The notes: generated from the letters alone by a model not told the origin. Positions 36,324-45,482 are shown, counted from the first letter of the stretch. The stretch: 64,000 nt of DNA from Microbacterium dextranolyticum (GCF_016907295.1 NZ_JAFBBR010000001.1:868001-932000), one strand, 5' to 3'. Translations and numbers: made by a program.

Positions 36324-37100
36324 TCAGCGAGTGGGGAGGGTGGGGATGAGTCCCTCGAGGAAGGTGGCCGTGTCGGGCCATCCTTCGACCGCCTGGCAGG
36401 TGACGCCCATCGCCCGCACGGGGTAGTCGTTCCCGTGCTCGTCGAGGCGATCGCCGACGAAGAGCATGTCGTCGAGCGGGATGCCGGTGACCTCGGCCAG
36501 ACGGGTCATTCCGTAGGCCTTGTCGATGCCGCGGTGGGTGATGTCGACGGAGGTCGACCCGCCGGAGCGCACCTCGAGGTCGGGGATGCGTGCGGCCACG
36601 GCGTCGCGGAGCGTGTTCTTCTTCTCGCCCGTCGGATCCCAGGCGACCTTGGCGTCGAGAGGAGCGGCCTGCCCCAGCGCCGAGAAGGTGATCTGCGAGC
36701 CGCGGTCTTCGAGGATCGGCCCCCAGGTCTCCTCGGCCCAGAGGCCGAGGCGGCGGGCCTCCTCCTCGACGGCCGTCAACGCGCGGGACTTCTCGTCGTC
36801 GGTGAGGCGGTGAGCGTAGACGGTGCGCACGCCGTCAGCGGTCAGGCGGTAGTACTGGGTGCCGCACGTGGGCATGAGATGGAACCGGTCACGCAGGGCG
36901 GCATCGGCTTCGGGCAGGCGCTCGACGACCTGCATCTGGAACTGCTGCAGCTGACCGCCCGAGATGATCGCGACCTCGACGCGGTCGGCCAGCGCGAGCA
37001 GCAACTCACCCATGCGGGGGTCGATGGGGCTCTTGGACGGCGCGAGCGTGTCGTCGAGGTCGAACGCGACGAGGCGGGGGGCGCGGGGCGTGTCGGTCAT
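36324..37100 (-). CDS. HAD-IIB family phosphatase/phosphomannomutase-like protein
   Basis: A 258-residue HAD protein with motif I V-A-F-D-L-D-D-T-L-A, motif II I-I-S-G-G, and motif IV G-D-R-L-D-E-H-G-N-D. The cap and the S-V-D-I-T-H-R-G-I-D-K-A-Y-G segment resemble the eukaryotic-type phosphomannomutase and sucrose-phosphatase branch. The true substrate is unknown. The ATG at 37100 starts the conserved strand; further upstream the frame passes through the tRNA-Pro gene. It is convergent with lldD and has its own -10 box. Confidence 0.83.
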   Translation of the reverse strand: MTDTPRAPRLVAFDLDDTLAPSKSPIDPRMGELLLALADRVEVAIISGGQLQQFQMQVVERLPEADAALRDRFHLMPTCGTQYYRLTADGVRTVYAHRLTDDEKSRALTAVEEEARRLGLWAEETWGPILEDRGSQITFSALGQAAPLDAKVAWDPTGEKKNTLRDAVAARIPDLEVRSGGSTSVDITHRGIDKAYGMTRLAEVTGIPLDDMLFVGDRLDEHGNDYPVRAMGVTCQAVEGWPDTATFLEGLIPTLPTR

Positions 37101-37234
37101 CGGGGTCCCATCCGGTGCGTGAGCGCTCCGAGGCTCCGTGCCCGGACGGCGGTCCGCTGCGGAGCGTCGATGCGTGGGGGTGCCGGCCGGTCGACCGGAT
37201 CGGACTCCGATCCGCGGGGGCCGGGCCGATCGAG

Positions 37235-37240
37235 AGTCTA
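37235..37240 (-). promoter_or_regulatory. Candidate -10 box TAGACT for the HAD gene
   Basis: TAGACT on the minus strand would give a leader of about 130 bases. The rest of 37101-37290 shows nothing else I can name. Confidence 0.4.
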
Positions 37241-37290
37241 TCGGAACGGCGTGCACGCGAAGGTGCTCGTGCGCCCCCTGAGATGAGGAG

Positions 37291-37330
37291 ACGACGAAGG
37301 GGCCGATCCGTGGATCGGCCCCTTCGTCGT
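37291..37330 (-). terminator. Terminator after tRNA-Pro
   Basis: A perfect 19-base inverted repeat (ACGACGAAGGGGCCGATCC and its complement) with a 2-base gap, placed 2 bases beyond the encoded CCA end of the minus-strand tRNA. In practice the loop must open to 4 or more bases. Confidence 0.85.
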
Positions 37331-37332
37331 GC

Positions 37333-37409
37333 TGGTCGGGGTGACAGGATTTGAACCTGCGGCCTCGTCGTCCCGAACGACGCGCGCTACCAAGCTGCGC
37401 CACACCCCG
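37333..37409 (-). tRNA. tRNA-Pro (anticodon CGG)
   Basis: On the minus strand the acceptor CGGGGTG (from 37409) pairs with CACCCCG (37343-37337). The anticodon stem CGTCG/CGACG holds loop TTCGGGA with anticodon CGG, reading CCG. The T arm is GCAGGTTCAAATCCTGT. The discriminator is A and CCA is encoded at 37335-37333. Confidence 0.97.
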
Positions 37410-37422
37410 TGGCACCCCTCCG

Positions 37423-37428
37423 AGTCTA
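37423..37428 (-). promoter_or_regulatory. -10 box TAGACT for tRNA-Pro
   Basis: TAGACT on the minus strand, 13 bases before the mature 5' end. It sits inside a CTCCGA...TCGGAG inverted repeat (37419-37439) that may also end the metallophosphoesterase transcript. Confidence 0.45.
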
Positions 37429-37472
37429 CCCCGTCGGAGCCGTAGCGCCGAATCGAGAACGCGAATTCGTGT

Positions 37473-38426
37473 TCACGACCGTGCGCGGAGGGTCAGGACC
37501 GAGGCCTCGGGTCGGCAGCCGAAGCGCACGGGGGCGTAGATCGAATGCCCGAGTCCCGCCGAGACGTTCAGCGGCACACGGCGTCCGTCGTGGTCCCAGG
37601 TGCTGAGCCCGCGCGCCTGATCGAGGGGGATGTCGCAGTTCGCGACGAGTGCCGAGCGCGAGAACGGCACGCGCACCTGTCCACCGTGCGTGTGCCCCGC
37701 CAGCAGCAGATCGGCGCCGAGGTCCGTGAACCGATCCAGGATCCGCCGATAGGGCGCGTGGGTGACGCCCAGAGTCAGATCGGAGGCAGCGGTCTTCGCA
37801 GAACGCGGAACCGGCGAGAGCGCGTCGATGGCGGCGGGGAGGGCGTCGAGGTCGTCCCAGTCGCGGTGCGCGTCGCTCACGCCGAAAGCGTCGATCCGCA
37901 CCCCGGCGGCTGTGACTGCGGCTGCCGTGTTGTTGAGATCCGACCATCCGAGATCGTCGGCCATGAAGGCATCCAGCGCCGGTGTGTCCAGGCGCTCGAC
38001 GCGCCGCTTCTGCGTCGACGGGCCCGAGAAGTAGCGCAGGGGATTGCGCGCGCTCGGGCCGACGACGTCATTCGAGCCGTGCACGAAGAACCCTGGCACA
38101 CCGCGCAGCGGTGCGAAGGCGCGACGGATGCCGGTGAGTCCGTCGGCATGCCCGAGGTTGTCGCCGGTGTTCACGACCAGGTCGGGCTGCACTTCTTCGG
38201 CGAGGCGTGCGATCCACGACTGCTTGCGACGCTGCCAGGGGGCCATGTGGGCATCGGAGAGATGCAGCACATGCAGCGTCGGCGAACCCGCCGGCAGGAC
38301 GGCGAGATCGTGGTGGCGCACGGTGAAGAGGTAGCGCTCGATGCACGTGCCCCAGACAGCGGCGGCGGCAGCGGTCGCCCCCGCCGCCGAGACAGCGGCG
38401 AGGGCGACGCGGCGTCCGGAGGTCAC
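37473..38426 (-). CDS. Membrane-anchored metallophosphoesterase
   Basis: A 317-residue protein with one N-terminal hydrophobic helix (about residues 7-27), probably a signal anchor, and a calcineurin-like phosphoesterase domain. The metal-binding motifs are all visible: L-S-D-A-H, N-T-G-D-N-L-G-H, H-G-S-N-D-V and G-H-T-H-G-G-Q. Substrate is unknown. The GTG at 38426 overlaps the penicillin-binding protein stop (GTGA), a pairing common in actinobacteria (ponA2-Rv3683 type), so a role at the cell envelope is likely. Confidence 0.88.
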   Translation of the reverse strand: MTSGRRVALAAVSAAGATAAAAAVWGTCIERYLFTVRHHDLAVLPAGSPTLHVLHLSDAHMAPWQRRKQSWIARLAEEVQPDLVVNTGDNLGHADGLTGIRRAFAPLRGVPGFFVHGSNDVVGPSARNPLRYFSGPSTQKRRVERLDTPALDAFMADDLGWSDLNNTAAAVTAAGVRIDAFGVSDAHRDWDDLDALPAAIDALSPVPRSAKTAASDLTLGVTHAPYRRILDRFTDLGADLLLAGHTHGGQVRVPFSRSALVANCDIPLDQARGLSTWDHDGRRVPLNVSAGLGHSIYAPVRFGCRPEASVLTLRARS

Positions 38427-40999
38427 GGGCGCGAGCCGCAGGTCTTCGCCTGGTACTGCACCGTGATGGCGGAGCCTCGCGCGACGACGGAGCCCGGCGC
38501 AGGATCGGTTCCGGTGACGGTTCCCTCGGCGGTCGCCGAATCCACGGCGGTGCACGCTGTCGTCACCTGTCCGAAGCCTGCTCCGCGCAACGCGTTGACG
38601 GCATCGTTGGGCTTGCCGCTGACGGCGGGCACCGAGACCCCCTGGCCGTTGCTCGGGCGGATCGTGACCGTCTGTCCAGCGGCGACGCGTCCCGCACCCG
38701 GGTCCTGTTGGATGATCGTTCCGGCGGCCTCGACACCGTTGACCTGATCGCCGACCGTCACCGTGAACCCGGCCGTGCGCAGCGTCTGCGTCGCCTGGTC
38801 GACCGTCATGCCGATGACGGAGGGAAGGTCGGTGAGCACGTTCTTCGTCAGGGCCGAGTCGGGCGACGGGAACCGGTCGCCGCCGTACTTGGCGTTCGCC
38901 GCGCCCTGCATCGCCGGCCAGATCGAGTTGCGGATGCGCGAGAGCTGATAGCCGCTCTCGTAGTAGTCGCTGAGCAGTGCGTCACCTTCGACGTTCCCGA
39001 CCCAGACCACGGTCGCGACCTTGGTCGAGGACCCGTCCATCCAGGTGTGCAGGTACTCGTGGATACCCGTCTTGCCGAACACCGGCACGCCGTCGCCGAT
39101 CTGGGCGCCCGATCCGGTGCCGGTCATGACGCCCTGCAGCGTGTACGCGGCGGTGCTGGCGACCGCATCGCTCATCGCCGGGCTGCACGTGCGCTGCGGG
39201 GTGATGTCCTTGCCGTCGTGGTCGAGAGCCTTGTCGATCGCCTTCGATGGGCACAGCGACCCGTTCGCGGCGACGGAGGCGTAGACCTGCGCCATGTCGA
39301 TGGGGGCGACGGCCTGGTCGCCCAGCACGTTGTAGGCGAAGTTGGTGGTGTCCAGAGGGCTGCCGTCGCCCGACATCACGCCCATCTTCATCGCGAGACG
39401 GTTGGTGCTGCACACCGAGATCTTCTCGGCCATCGCCAGGAAGCCGGAGTTGAGCGAGTCGCGGGTGAAGTTGTACACCGTGCCGGAGTATCCGGGATTG
39501 TTCTCGAAGTTGCCGATCTGCCCGTTGCCGTTGTTGCCCGCGACGACGTTCTGGATCGTGCCGTCGCACTGGTCGATCTTCTTCGGGCCGACCCGACCGT
39601 TCAGAGTCTCATTGACGGAATGCCCCTGCTCGAGCCAGTTGAGCAGGCTGAAGATCTTGTACGTCGAGCCGGCGGAGTGACCGCCGCCTCCGTTCGCGGC
39701 GCGGACGTTGTAGTTGACCTGCGTCGTGGGGCCGTTGACCCCGGAGTCCTCGATGGAGTACGGGCGGTTCTGCACCATGGAGAGGATGCGGCCGGTGCCC
39801 ACCTCGACCTGCACGCCGGAAGCGCCGAGGTTCATGTAGTCCACGTGCGCCGGCACGACCGAGATGGCCTTGAGCGCGTCATCCTGCAGCGTCGGGTCGA
39901 GGGTCGTGTAGATCTTCATGCCGCCGCGACGGAGGTTCGCGGCGCGCTGGTCGTCGCTGTCGCCGAACGCGGGGTCGGTGAGCAGGACCGACCGCACGTA
40001 CTCGCAGAAGAACTCCGCGCCGCTGGCCGTCTGGCAGCCCTGCGCGCGGTCGGTGATGTGCGGCTCGATCGGGCTCGCCTTGGCCGCCGCATACTCGTCC
40101 TGCGAGATCTTGCCGTCATCGAGCATGCGTCCGAGCACATAGTTGCGGCGATCGAGGGTGAGGGAGTACCCGTCGGCGGCACTGTTGACGGCGTTGCCGT
40201 CCTTGTCGGTGGTCGACCCGTTGGGCATGTCGAGGCGGTAGACGTTCGGCGCCTGCACCATGCCGGCGATCGTCGCGGCCTGCGCGATCGACAGGTTCGC
40301 GGCGGGGATGCCGAAGTAGTGCTCCGAGGCGGCACCGATCCCGTAGACGAGACCGCCGAAGTTGGTGATGTTGAGGTACCCGAGCAGGATCTGCTCCTTC
40401 GAGTACATCTTCTCGAGCTGGATCGCGTAGCGCATCTCCTGCACCTTGCGCTGGTAGCCCTCCGAGCCCTTGTTCACGGTCGTCGTGGAGTAGCAGGCCT
40501 GGACTTCGTCGTCGGTGGTCGCCTTCGACTCGCAGTTCTGCATGAGCACGTTCTTGACGTACTGCTGGGTGATCGACGATCCACCGCGGTTCGAGCCGTT
40601 CGAGGCGTTGCCCACGAGCGCGCTGAGCGTGCCGACGATGTCGACGCCGCCGTGCGTGAAGAAGTTCTTGTCCTCGCTCGAGGTGATCGCGTCGTACATG
40701 ACGGGGTTCACCTGGTCGAAGGTCACCGGCACGCGGTTCTGGTCGTAGAACTCGGCCATGACGACGTCGTTGCCGCTGGCATCCTTGCGGTAGATCTCCG
40801 TCGGAAGCATCAGCGGGTCGATCTGCAGGAAGCTCGGCATGTTGTCGAACGTGTCCAGGGCGCCGGTCGCGGCGTAGCCCGACACCGCGATCGCGGGCGT
40901 CACCGTGGAGGCGATGAGAACACCGGCCACGGTGCTCAGGCCGACCAGGCCGGCGAGGCCGCCGAGCACGCCGGTGGCCGTCCTTTTGAGATGAGGCAT
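38423..40999 (-). CDS. Bifunctional penicillin-binding protein with PASTA domains
   Basis: An 858-residue class A PBP that polymerises and cross-links peptidoglycan outside the membrane. Order: short cytoplasmic tail, one helix at about 10-38, GT51 transglycosylase (catalytic Glu109 in S-S-E-D-K-N-F-F-T-H, then G-G-S-S-I-T-Q-Q), transpeptidase with Ser445-T-Y-K448, S531-T-N533 and K643-T-G645, then two PASTA repeats at about 715-850. The ATG at 40999 follows a TACCAT box by 7 bases, so the mRNA is probably leaderless. It resembles mycobacterial PonA2. The phosphoesterase gene is coupled to its stop. Confidence 0.96.
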   Translation of the reverse strand: MPHLKRTATGVLGGLAGLVGLSTVAGVLIASTVTPAIAVSGYAATGALDTFDNMPSFLQIDPLMLPTEIYRKDASGNDVVMAEFYDQNRVPVTFDQVNPVMYDAITSSEDKNFFTHGGVDIVGTLSALVGNASNGSNRGGSSITQQYVKNVLMQNCESKATTDDEVQACYSTTTVNKGSEGYQRKVQEMRYAIQLEKMYSKEQILLGYLNITNFGGLVYGIGAASEHYFGIPAANLSIAQAATIAGMVQAPNVYRLDMPNGSTTDKDGNAVNSAADGYSLTLDRRNYVLGRMLDDGKISQDEYAAAKASPIEPHITDRAQGCQTASGAEFFCEYVRSVLLTDPAFGDSDDQRAANLRRGGMKIYTTLDPTLQDDALKAISVVPAHVDYMNLGASGVQVEVGTGRILSMVQNRPYSIEDSGVNGPTTQVNYNVRAANGGGGHSAGSTYKIFSLLNWLEQGHSVNETLNGRVGPKKIDQCDGTIQNVVAGNNGNGQIGNFENNPGYSGTVYNFTRDSLNSGFLAMAEKISVCSTNRLAMKMGVMSGDGSPLDTTNFAYNVLGDQAVAPIDMAQVYASVAANGSLCPSKAIDKALDHDGKDITPQRTCSPAMSDAVASTAAYTLQGVMTGTGSGAQIGDGVPVFGKTGIHEYLHTWMDGSSTKVATVVWVGNVEGDALLSDYYESGYQLSRIRNSIWPAMQGAANAKYGGDRFPSPDSALTKNVLTDLPSVIGMTVDQATQTLRTAGFTVTVGDQVNGVEAAGTIIQQDPGAGRVAAGQTVTIRPSNGQGVSVPAVSGKPNDAVNALRGAGFGQVTTACTAVDSATAEGTVTGTDPAPGSVVARGSAITVQYQAKTCGSRP

Positions 41000-41006
41000 A
41001 GGCTTG

Positions 41007-41012
41007 ATGGTA
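41007..41012 (-). promoter_or_regulatory. -10 box TACCAT for the PBP operon
   Basis: TACCAT on the minus strand ends 7 bases before the ATG, without a ribosome site between. Confidence 0.5.
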
Positions 41013-41132
41013 GGGGAGAACCCTGTGCGATCCCTTGACGGGGGGATGCCGGGGAACGGCCTCCGCGGGCGCCGCACGCCCGGGCATCCGTCTGCCCGAC
41101 CACTCGACTCCGATGTCGCCTGAGGAGGCTTC

Positions 41133-41360
41133 ATGACCACGTGGGAGTACCTCACCACGCCCCTGCTCATCCACAACACCGCAGCGATCCTCAACAACTG
41201 GGGCAAGCAGGGGTGGGAGCTCGTCCAGATCGTCCCCGGCCCCGAAGGCGGGCTGGTCGCCTACTTCAAGCGCCCGACCGGCGGCGGAGCGGCCAACGCC
41301 GGTCTCGGCGCCGCCGCGGTCGCCGCGCAGCAGTTCACCGGGGCGGAGGGGCAGGCGTGA
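41133..41360 (+). CDS. DUF4177-like small protein upstream of RidA
   Basis: A 75-residue soluble protein beginning M-T-T-W-E-Y-L-T-T-P-L-L, with L-N-N-W-G-K-Q-G-W-E-L-V in its middle, the pattern of the small DUF4177-type family, and an Ala-rich tail. A strong GAGGAGG site precedes the ATG. Its stop overlaps the RidA start by 4 bases, the same pairing seen in other actinobacteria. Function is unknown. Confidence 0.75.
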   Translation: MTTWEYLTTPLLIHNTAAILNNWGKQGWELVQIVPGPEGGLVAYFKRPTGGGAANAGLGAAAVAAQQFTGAEGQA

Positions 41361-41830
41361 GCGCCGCGATCAGCGCCCGTCTCGCCGAACTCGGCATCGA
41401 GCTGCCCCCCGTCGTGCCTCCCGTCGCGGCGTACATCCCGGCGACCGTCCACGGCGACCTCGTCTACACATCGGGTCAGCTGCCGATGATCGCCGGTGCG
41501 CTCCCCGCCACCGGCAAGGTGGGCGAGGGACACGGGCTCGTGCCGGCCGCCGACGCCAAGGACTACGCCCGTCAGAGCGCGCTGAACGCGCTGGCCGCCG
41601 CCGCGGATGCCGTGGGCGGCGTCGACAAGGTCGTCCGCGTCGTCAAGGTCACCGGATTCGTGGCATCCGTGCCGGAGTTCACCGGACAGCCCGGCGTCAT
41701 CAACGGCGCCAGCGAGGTGCTCGGTGAGATCTTCGGCGACGCCGGTCGTCACGCCCGCTCCGCGGTGGGGGTTCCGGTGCTGCCGCTCGACTCTCCCGTC
41801 GAGGTCGAGGTCGTCTTCGCGTTCGTCTGA
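41357..41830 (+). CDS. RidA-family enamine/imine deaminase
   Basis: A 157-residue member of the RidA/YjgF family, larger than classical RidA and of the actinobacterial type. Members hydrolyse reactive enamines and imines formed by PLP enzymes. The core segments V-H-G-D-L-V-Y-T-S-G-Q-L-P, V-V-R-V-V-K-V-T-G-F-V and R-S-A-V-G-V-P-V-L-P-L are present. The catalytic Arg of canonical RidA corresponds to the R-S-A-V-G-V region. The GTG at 41357 overlaps the preceding stop. Confidence 0.9.
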   Translation: MSAAISARLAELGIELPPVVPPVAAYIPATVHGDLVYTSGQLPMIAGALPATGKVGEGHGLVPAADAKDYARQSALNALAAAADAVGGVDKVVRVVKVTGFVASVPEFTGQPGVINGASEVLGEIFGDAGRHARSAVGVPVLPLDSPVEVEVVFAFV

Positions 41831-41902
41831 CGCGCGCGGGTCGGCGCGGCGGGAGCGCGCCGAGGCATTGCGCTGCGCCGCCGCGGCCCGACAGAGTGGG
41901 GC

Positions 41903-42274
41903 ATGCCGATCTTCGCTCTGCTCGTCTTCGTGGTCATGGTCTCGGCGCTGATCGACGCCATCACCCGCCGCGACGACCAGGTGCGCCACCTGCCGAAGTT
42001 CGCGTGGATCATCTTCATCGTGCTGCTGCCGCTCGTGGGGTCGATCCTCTGGTTCGCCCTGGGCCGTGAGTGGGGCGCAGCACCCGAGGCCCTGAGCTTC
42101 GGCGACCCGCGTCGGTGGTCGAAGGATCAGGAGCAGCCCGCACCGGCATCCCGCCCGCGCGACACCCGCACGACCGAGCAGCAGCTGGCCGATCTGGAGC
42201 GCGAGGAGCGCGCCGCCCACCTCGAAGCGGAGATCCGTCGTCGCCGTGCCGCGAGAGAGGGCGGCGCGGACTGA
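41903..42274 (+). CDS. PLDc_N domain membrane protein
   Basis: A 123-residue protein with two hydrophobic helices (about residues 3-18 and 33-53) joined by a charged loop, as in the phospholipase D N-terminal (PLDc_N) family, followed by a highly charged, probably helical cytoplasmic tail. It has the P-K-x-x-W-I-I-F-I-V-L-L-P-L-V-G signature. CAGAGT 7 bases before the ATG could act as a leaderless -10. Its stop codon lies within a bidirectional terminator. Confidence 0.85.
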   Translation: MPIFALLVFVVMVSALIDAITRRDDQVRHLPKFAWIIFIVLLPLVGSILWFALGREWGAAPEALSFGDPRRWSKDQEQPAPASRPRDTRTTEQQLADLEREERAAHLEAEIRRRRAAREGGAD

Positions 42275-42287
42275 CCCGCGCCGCCCT
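42256..42287. terminator. Bidirectional terminator at the acs remnant
   Basis: A perfect 13-base inverted repeat (GAGGGCGGCGCGG at 42256-42268 and its complement at 42275-42287) serves both the PLDc_N gene and whatever once read through the acs remnant. Confidence 0.75.
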
Positions 42288-42305
42288 CTTCGGCCGTCCG
42301 CAGCG

Positions 42306-42597
42306 CTACCTGCCGCCCACCTGGCCCTGGATCGTCGACATCACGAGGGTGTCGGCGAGGGTCGTCGTGTCGCCCACCTCGCGGCCTTCGGCGACGTCGC
42401 GCAGGAGGCGTCGCATGATCTTGCCCGAGCGGGTCTTCGGCAGTTCGCCGACGATGTAGATGTCGCGGGGGCGGGCGATCGGGCCGATCTGCTCGCCGAC
42501 CCACTTGCGCAGGGTGTCGGCCAGACCCTTCGGCGAATGCGCATCGAGGTAGCTGCGCTTGACGATGACGAACGCAACCACCGCCTGGCCGGTTGTT
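42306..42597 (-). pseudogene. 3' fragment of an acetyl-CoA synthetase gene
   Basis: The last roughly 96 codons of an acs-like gene, ending at a TAG at 42306-42308. It aligns without gaps to residues 561-654 of the intact Acs at 45528-47492, with about ten substitutions, and keeps the conserved lysine of P-K-T-R-S-G-K. Homology stops abruptly at about 42597, just before the T-T-G-Q-A-V-V motif; upstream codons are unrelated and no start or ribosome site is visible. It is therefore a remnant, not a gene. 42598-42802 holds no gene and looks slightly less GC-rich. Confidence 0.9.
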
Positions 42598-42802
42598 GCC
42601 AAAGTATGCGTCAGCGATCGGTTCGTTGGGGTTGAGCGGAGAGGGGCGACGTTGTCATTCTCGTCGTCGGTCCTGATGCCCGGTCCGGTGAGGAGACCGC
42701 GACAAGTCTCGCGGACGACGGGGAGCATCGCCAGCTCGAGCTCGAGCTCGCCCGAGGCCGCCCGCGCCGATGGCGCCGGCGGCCTCCGCCCGTGTCACCG
42801 CA

Positions 42803-44758
42803 TCAGACGCGTGTTCGGCGCCGCGTCCGGAGCGATGAGCCGATCAGTGCGCCCGCTCCGAGCACGAGCAGTGCTGGCCCGACCCAGAGCGCCGGGCTCA
42901 ACTCGCCTCCGGTCGCGGCGAGTTGATTGCGCTGCACGGTCACCGCGGCAACGACGGTGAGGCCGATGTCGTCGAAGCTGAGGATAAGGTGGTGCTCCCC
43001 GTCCGTGACGCCGGTGAGGTTGAAGCCGCCGGTGATGGCGGCGCTGTCCCACTGGACAGTGCCGAGCGATACCGGGGTCGATCGCATGTTGCCGATGATG
43101 GACGACCGCGAACCCTGCATCTTCGTCAGGAGTGAGGACATCAGGTCGAACGCTTCACTGCGCTTGTCGGTCAAGCCGGCCAGTCGCAGCACATCCATCT
43201 GCTGAGTGTTCGTGACGGCGTCGAGTTCGATGCGCAGCGTTGCGACGAGGTCGGCAGCGGCCGTTCTCACCTCGGTGGAGTCCGACTTCGCCGAAAGGAG
43301 AACGTGCGACCCCACGGCCGGGCGTGCGGCCGCGATCGCAGTGGCCAGCGACTCATCAGTCGGCCCGGCGACGTATGCGTTCAGGGCCGTGATGGCCGCG
43401 TTGAGCGTGACCACGCGGGCGTTGCGTTTCTGCACATCCGTGACCTGGGAGGAAAGCTGTTGGTCGAGCAGCCGGACACGCTGATCCTGGACAGCGCGCA
43501 GAGCCCCTTCGAGATCGAACGCGGTGAGCGAGATCTCGTTCACGGTCACGCCCGGCAGCCTGGAGACCACCGGCGACAGCAGCTGGTATGCGGCGGCCGC
43601 CTCGTTCTTAGACGGCCGCTCCGCGAGACCGAGCGCCTGTCCCGAGCCGTTGAGGAGAGGGAATGTGACATTCGGTGTGCCCGCCGCGGCCGCGAGCAGG
43701 GCGGCAAGCTCGGGCTCCGAGATGCTGCTGAAAGCGCCGGTGAGACCGACATCGTCCGGACGCTGGAAGACCGCGACGTAGGCCTTCTGTACCGGGTTGG
43801 TGGAGGGCGAGGGTGTCGGGGTGGCTGTGGGTGTGGGTGTGGGTGTCGGGGTGGCTGTGGGTGTGGGTGTGGGTGTGGGTGTGGGTGTCGGGGTGGCTGT
43901 GGGTGAGGGCGTCGGTGTCGGGACGTCCGTGGGTGTGGGTGTCGGGGTGGCGGTGGGTGAGGGTGTCGGGGTGGCGGTGGGCGTGGGTGTCGGTGTCGGG
44001 GTGGCTGAGGGTGTGGGGGTCGGTGCCGCGGTATCCGAGATGAGCGCGAAGGAGCGGGCCACATCGACGAGGCTGGGGCTCTCTTCGCCTCGGGGAAGCG
44101 CGAAGGCGGGATTGTCCGACGGCTGCGCATCCGCGAGCGTGAATCCCGTGGCCGGCTCGAAGCGGATGCTGTAATCGTCGGTGGATGTCGTCGGCAATGA
44201 GCCTGATCGGAATGTGCCGTCTGCGGCGACGGCGACGCGCTGCACTGCCGTGCCCCCACTGAGGATGGTGATGCTCGCGCCCGAGAGGTCGGCGAGAGGG
44301 GAGGCATCCGACGTCGCGGTCACCGCGCCGCTGATCTCACCGAAGGAGCCCTCCAGCGGGACGGTGACGGCATCTCCCCGCGTGGGGTTGAACTCCCTCC
44401 TCGCCGTGGGTTCGAGGAGGTCGCCGACAGCACCGGGCCAGGACGCCTCGGCGATGAAGCTGGTGTCCGTCGCGGGTATGCGCACGGACACCGTTCCGTC
44501 TGCCGAGGTGGTTCCGGTGGCGATGACCTGGTCGAGCTCGCCGGTGGAGAGCACGGTCACCGTCGCGCCGCCGAGCGGAGCGGATGCCGTCCCGTCGGAG
44601 AGAGTCGTCGTGATGAGTATGTGGCCTGCTTCGGACTCCGCGGCGCTGGCGACGGCGGGCAGCCCCATCAAGACAAGGCCGGTGGCTACGGACAGCACAC
44701 CTGCGGTGCGTAGCGGGGAGACCAGATTCCGACGTCGTCGTGCGACGGGGTGGGGCAT
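42803..44758 (-). CDS. Sortase-anchored surface protein with Pro-Thr repeat stalk
   Basis: A 651-residue secreted protein: signal peptide (residues 1-40, ending A-S-A-A), an N-terminal region of two carboxypeptidase-regulatory-like beta domains (G-G-A-T-V-T-V, G-A-S-I-T-I), a P-T-P-T-P-T-A-T repeat stalk at about residues 245-320, an alpha-helical region to about 600, and a C-terminal L-A-A-T-G sorting motif with helix and R-T-R-R-R-T-R tail. LAxTG motifs are typical of class E sortases. GGAAAGGA precedes the ATG at 44758. It diverges from a TetR gene across a shared operator and lies between the acs remnant and intact acs. It is not a member of a family I recognise; adhesion is a guess. Confidence 0.85.
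   Translation of the reverse strand: MPHPVARRRRNLVSPLRTAGVLSVATGLVLMGLPAVASAAESEAGHILITTTLSDGTASAPLGGATVTVLSTGELDQVIATGTTSADGTVSVRIPATDTSFIAEASWPGAVGDLLEPTARREFNPTRGDAVTVPLEGSFGEISGAVTATSDASPLADLSGASITILSGGTAVQRVAVAADGTFRSGSLPTTSTDDYSIRFEPATGFTLADAQPSDNPAFALPRGEESPSLVDVARSFALISDTAAPTPTPSATPTPTPTPTATPTPSPTATPTPTPTDVPTPTPSPTATPTPTPTPTPTPTATPTPTPTPTATPTPSPSTNPVQKAYVAVFQRPDDVGLTGAFSSISEPELAALLAAAAGTPNVTFPLLNGSGQALGLAERPSKNEAAAAYQLLSPVVSRLPGVTVNEISLTAFDLEGALRAVQDQRVRLLDQQLSSQVTDVQKRNARVVTLNAAITALNAYVAGPTDESLATAIAAARPAVGSHVLLSAKSDSTEVRTAAADLVATLRIELDAVTNTQQMDVLRLAGLTDKRSEAFDLMSSLLTKMQGSRSSIIGNMRSTPVSLGTVQWDSAAITGGFNLTGVTDGEHHLILSFDDIGLTVVAAVTVQRNQLAATGGELSPALWVGPALLVLGAGALIGSSLRTRRRTRV
43801..44028 (-). 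repeat. Hexanucleotide coding repeat for the Pro-Thr stalk
   Basis: Imperfect tandem GTGGGT/GTCGGG units (read on the plus strand) encode the P-T-P-T-A-T stalk. Units are 6 bases, so expansion or loss would alter stalk length in frame and not switch the gene off. Confidence 0.85.
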
Positions 44759-44790
44759 GGCGATCCTTTCCGATGGTTCGTGGCTAAGTA

Positions 44791-44803
44791 TGGACTCAGT
44801 CCA
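44791..44803. promoter_or_regulatory. TetR-type operator in the divergent promoter
   Basis: TGGACTCAGTCCA is a perfect 13-base palindrome centred between the surface-protein gene and the TetR gene. On the minus strand a TTGCGT -35-like and CATACT -10-like pair brackets it, so binding should block the surface protein. On the plus strand a TAGGGT box (44833-44838) could serve the TetR gene. Confidence 0.65.
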
Positions 44804-44864
44804 AACTTTTACGCAACCCAGGGAGATCGACCTAGGGTGGGATGAAGGGAGAGGAGGGACGGCG

Positions 44865-45482
44865 ATGACGGAAGGGCTCCGCGAGAAGAAGATGCGCGTC
44901 GCGCGTCGGGCCATGGAGGAGGCCGCGGTCGGAATCGCCTATGAGGAAGGCGTTCACGCCGTGACGGTCGACCGCATCTGCGAAGTGGCGATGGTGTCGC
45001 GCAGTACGTTCTTCAACTACTTCCCCTCGCTCGAGCATGCGATCTTCGGATCCGCCCTGGTCTACGACCCTGTCCTGACCGAGCGCATTTTGAGCGCGCA
45101 CCGAGACGACCTCGTGATCGCCGCCTCGCGGATCGTGATGGAGACCGTCCGTGGGCAGGGTGACGACGAACTGCTGCGCAAGCGGTTCGCGCTTTTCGCC
45201 CGGGAGCCGGGAACGACGACGACGGTGTCGTGGGCGGCCGGGACGAGCCGCGCCGGACTGCAGGACGTGATCGAGAACTGGCTCGATGCACATCCGGCAT
45301 CGGCTCGCCTGGCGCACGCCAATCACGCCACGGAGGCGCGGATGATCGTGAACTTCTCCATCACGCTCGGCGACGAGGTTATGCGGCTGGTGGGTGAGGA
45401 CGGCGGGGACTTCCCGTTCGACCCCGCCGTGTTTCGCACGGTGCGCGAGCGGATGAGGGCGCTGAGCATACCCGCACGGTGA
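44865..45482 (+). CDS. TetR-family transcriptional regulator
   Basis: A 205-residue regulator. The N-terminal helix-turn-helix reads [24 protein letters not shown], a clear TetR signature; the C-terminal ligand domain is divergent. GAGGAGGG lies 6 bases before the ATG. The palindrome upstream suggests it controls the divergent surface protein and perhaps itself. Its ligand is unknown. It is convergent with intact acs, with a hairpin between them. Confidence 0.9.
   Translation: MTEGLREKKMRVARRAMEEAAVGIAYEEGVHAVTVDRICEVAMVSRSTFFNYFPSLEHAIFGSALVYDPVLTERILSAHRDDLVIAASRIVMETVRGQGDDELLRKRFALFAREPGTTTTVSWAAGTSRAGLQDVIENWLDAHPASARLAHANHATEARMIVNFSITLGDEVMRLVGEDGGDFPFDPAVFRTVRERMRALSIPAR

Noticed and set aside
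38708..41038. 776-codon frame antisense to the PBP gene
   Set aside because: Low-complexity Arg/Val/Asp/His composition and no start signal; the opposite strand encodes an intact PBP.
42306..42728. 140-codon minus-strand gene at the acs fragment
   Set aside because: The first part is unrelated filler without start signals, and the rest is a truncated acs end, so it is annotated as a pseudogene.
43801..44028. CRISPR-like array
   Set aside because: The units are 6 bases, in frame, without spacers; this is a coding microsatellite.
43797..44174. Val-Gly repeat frame on the plus strand within the surface-protein gene
   Set aside because: It is the antisense reading of the Pro-Thr stalk repeats, with no start signal.
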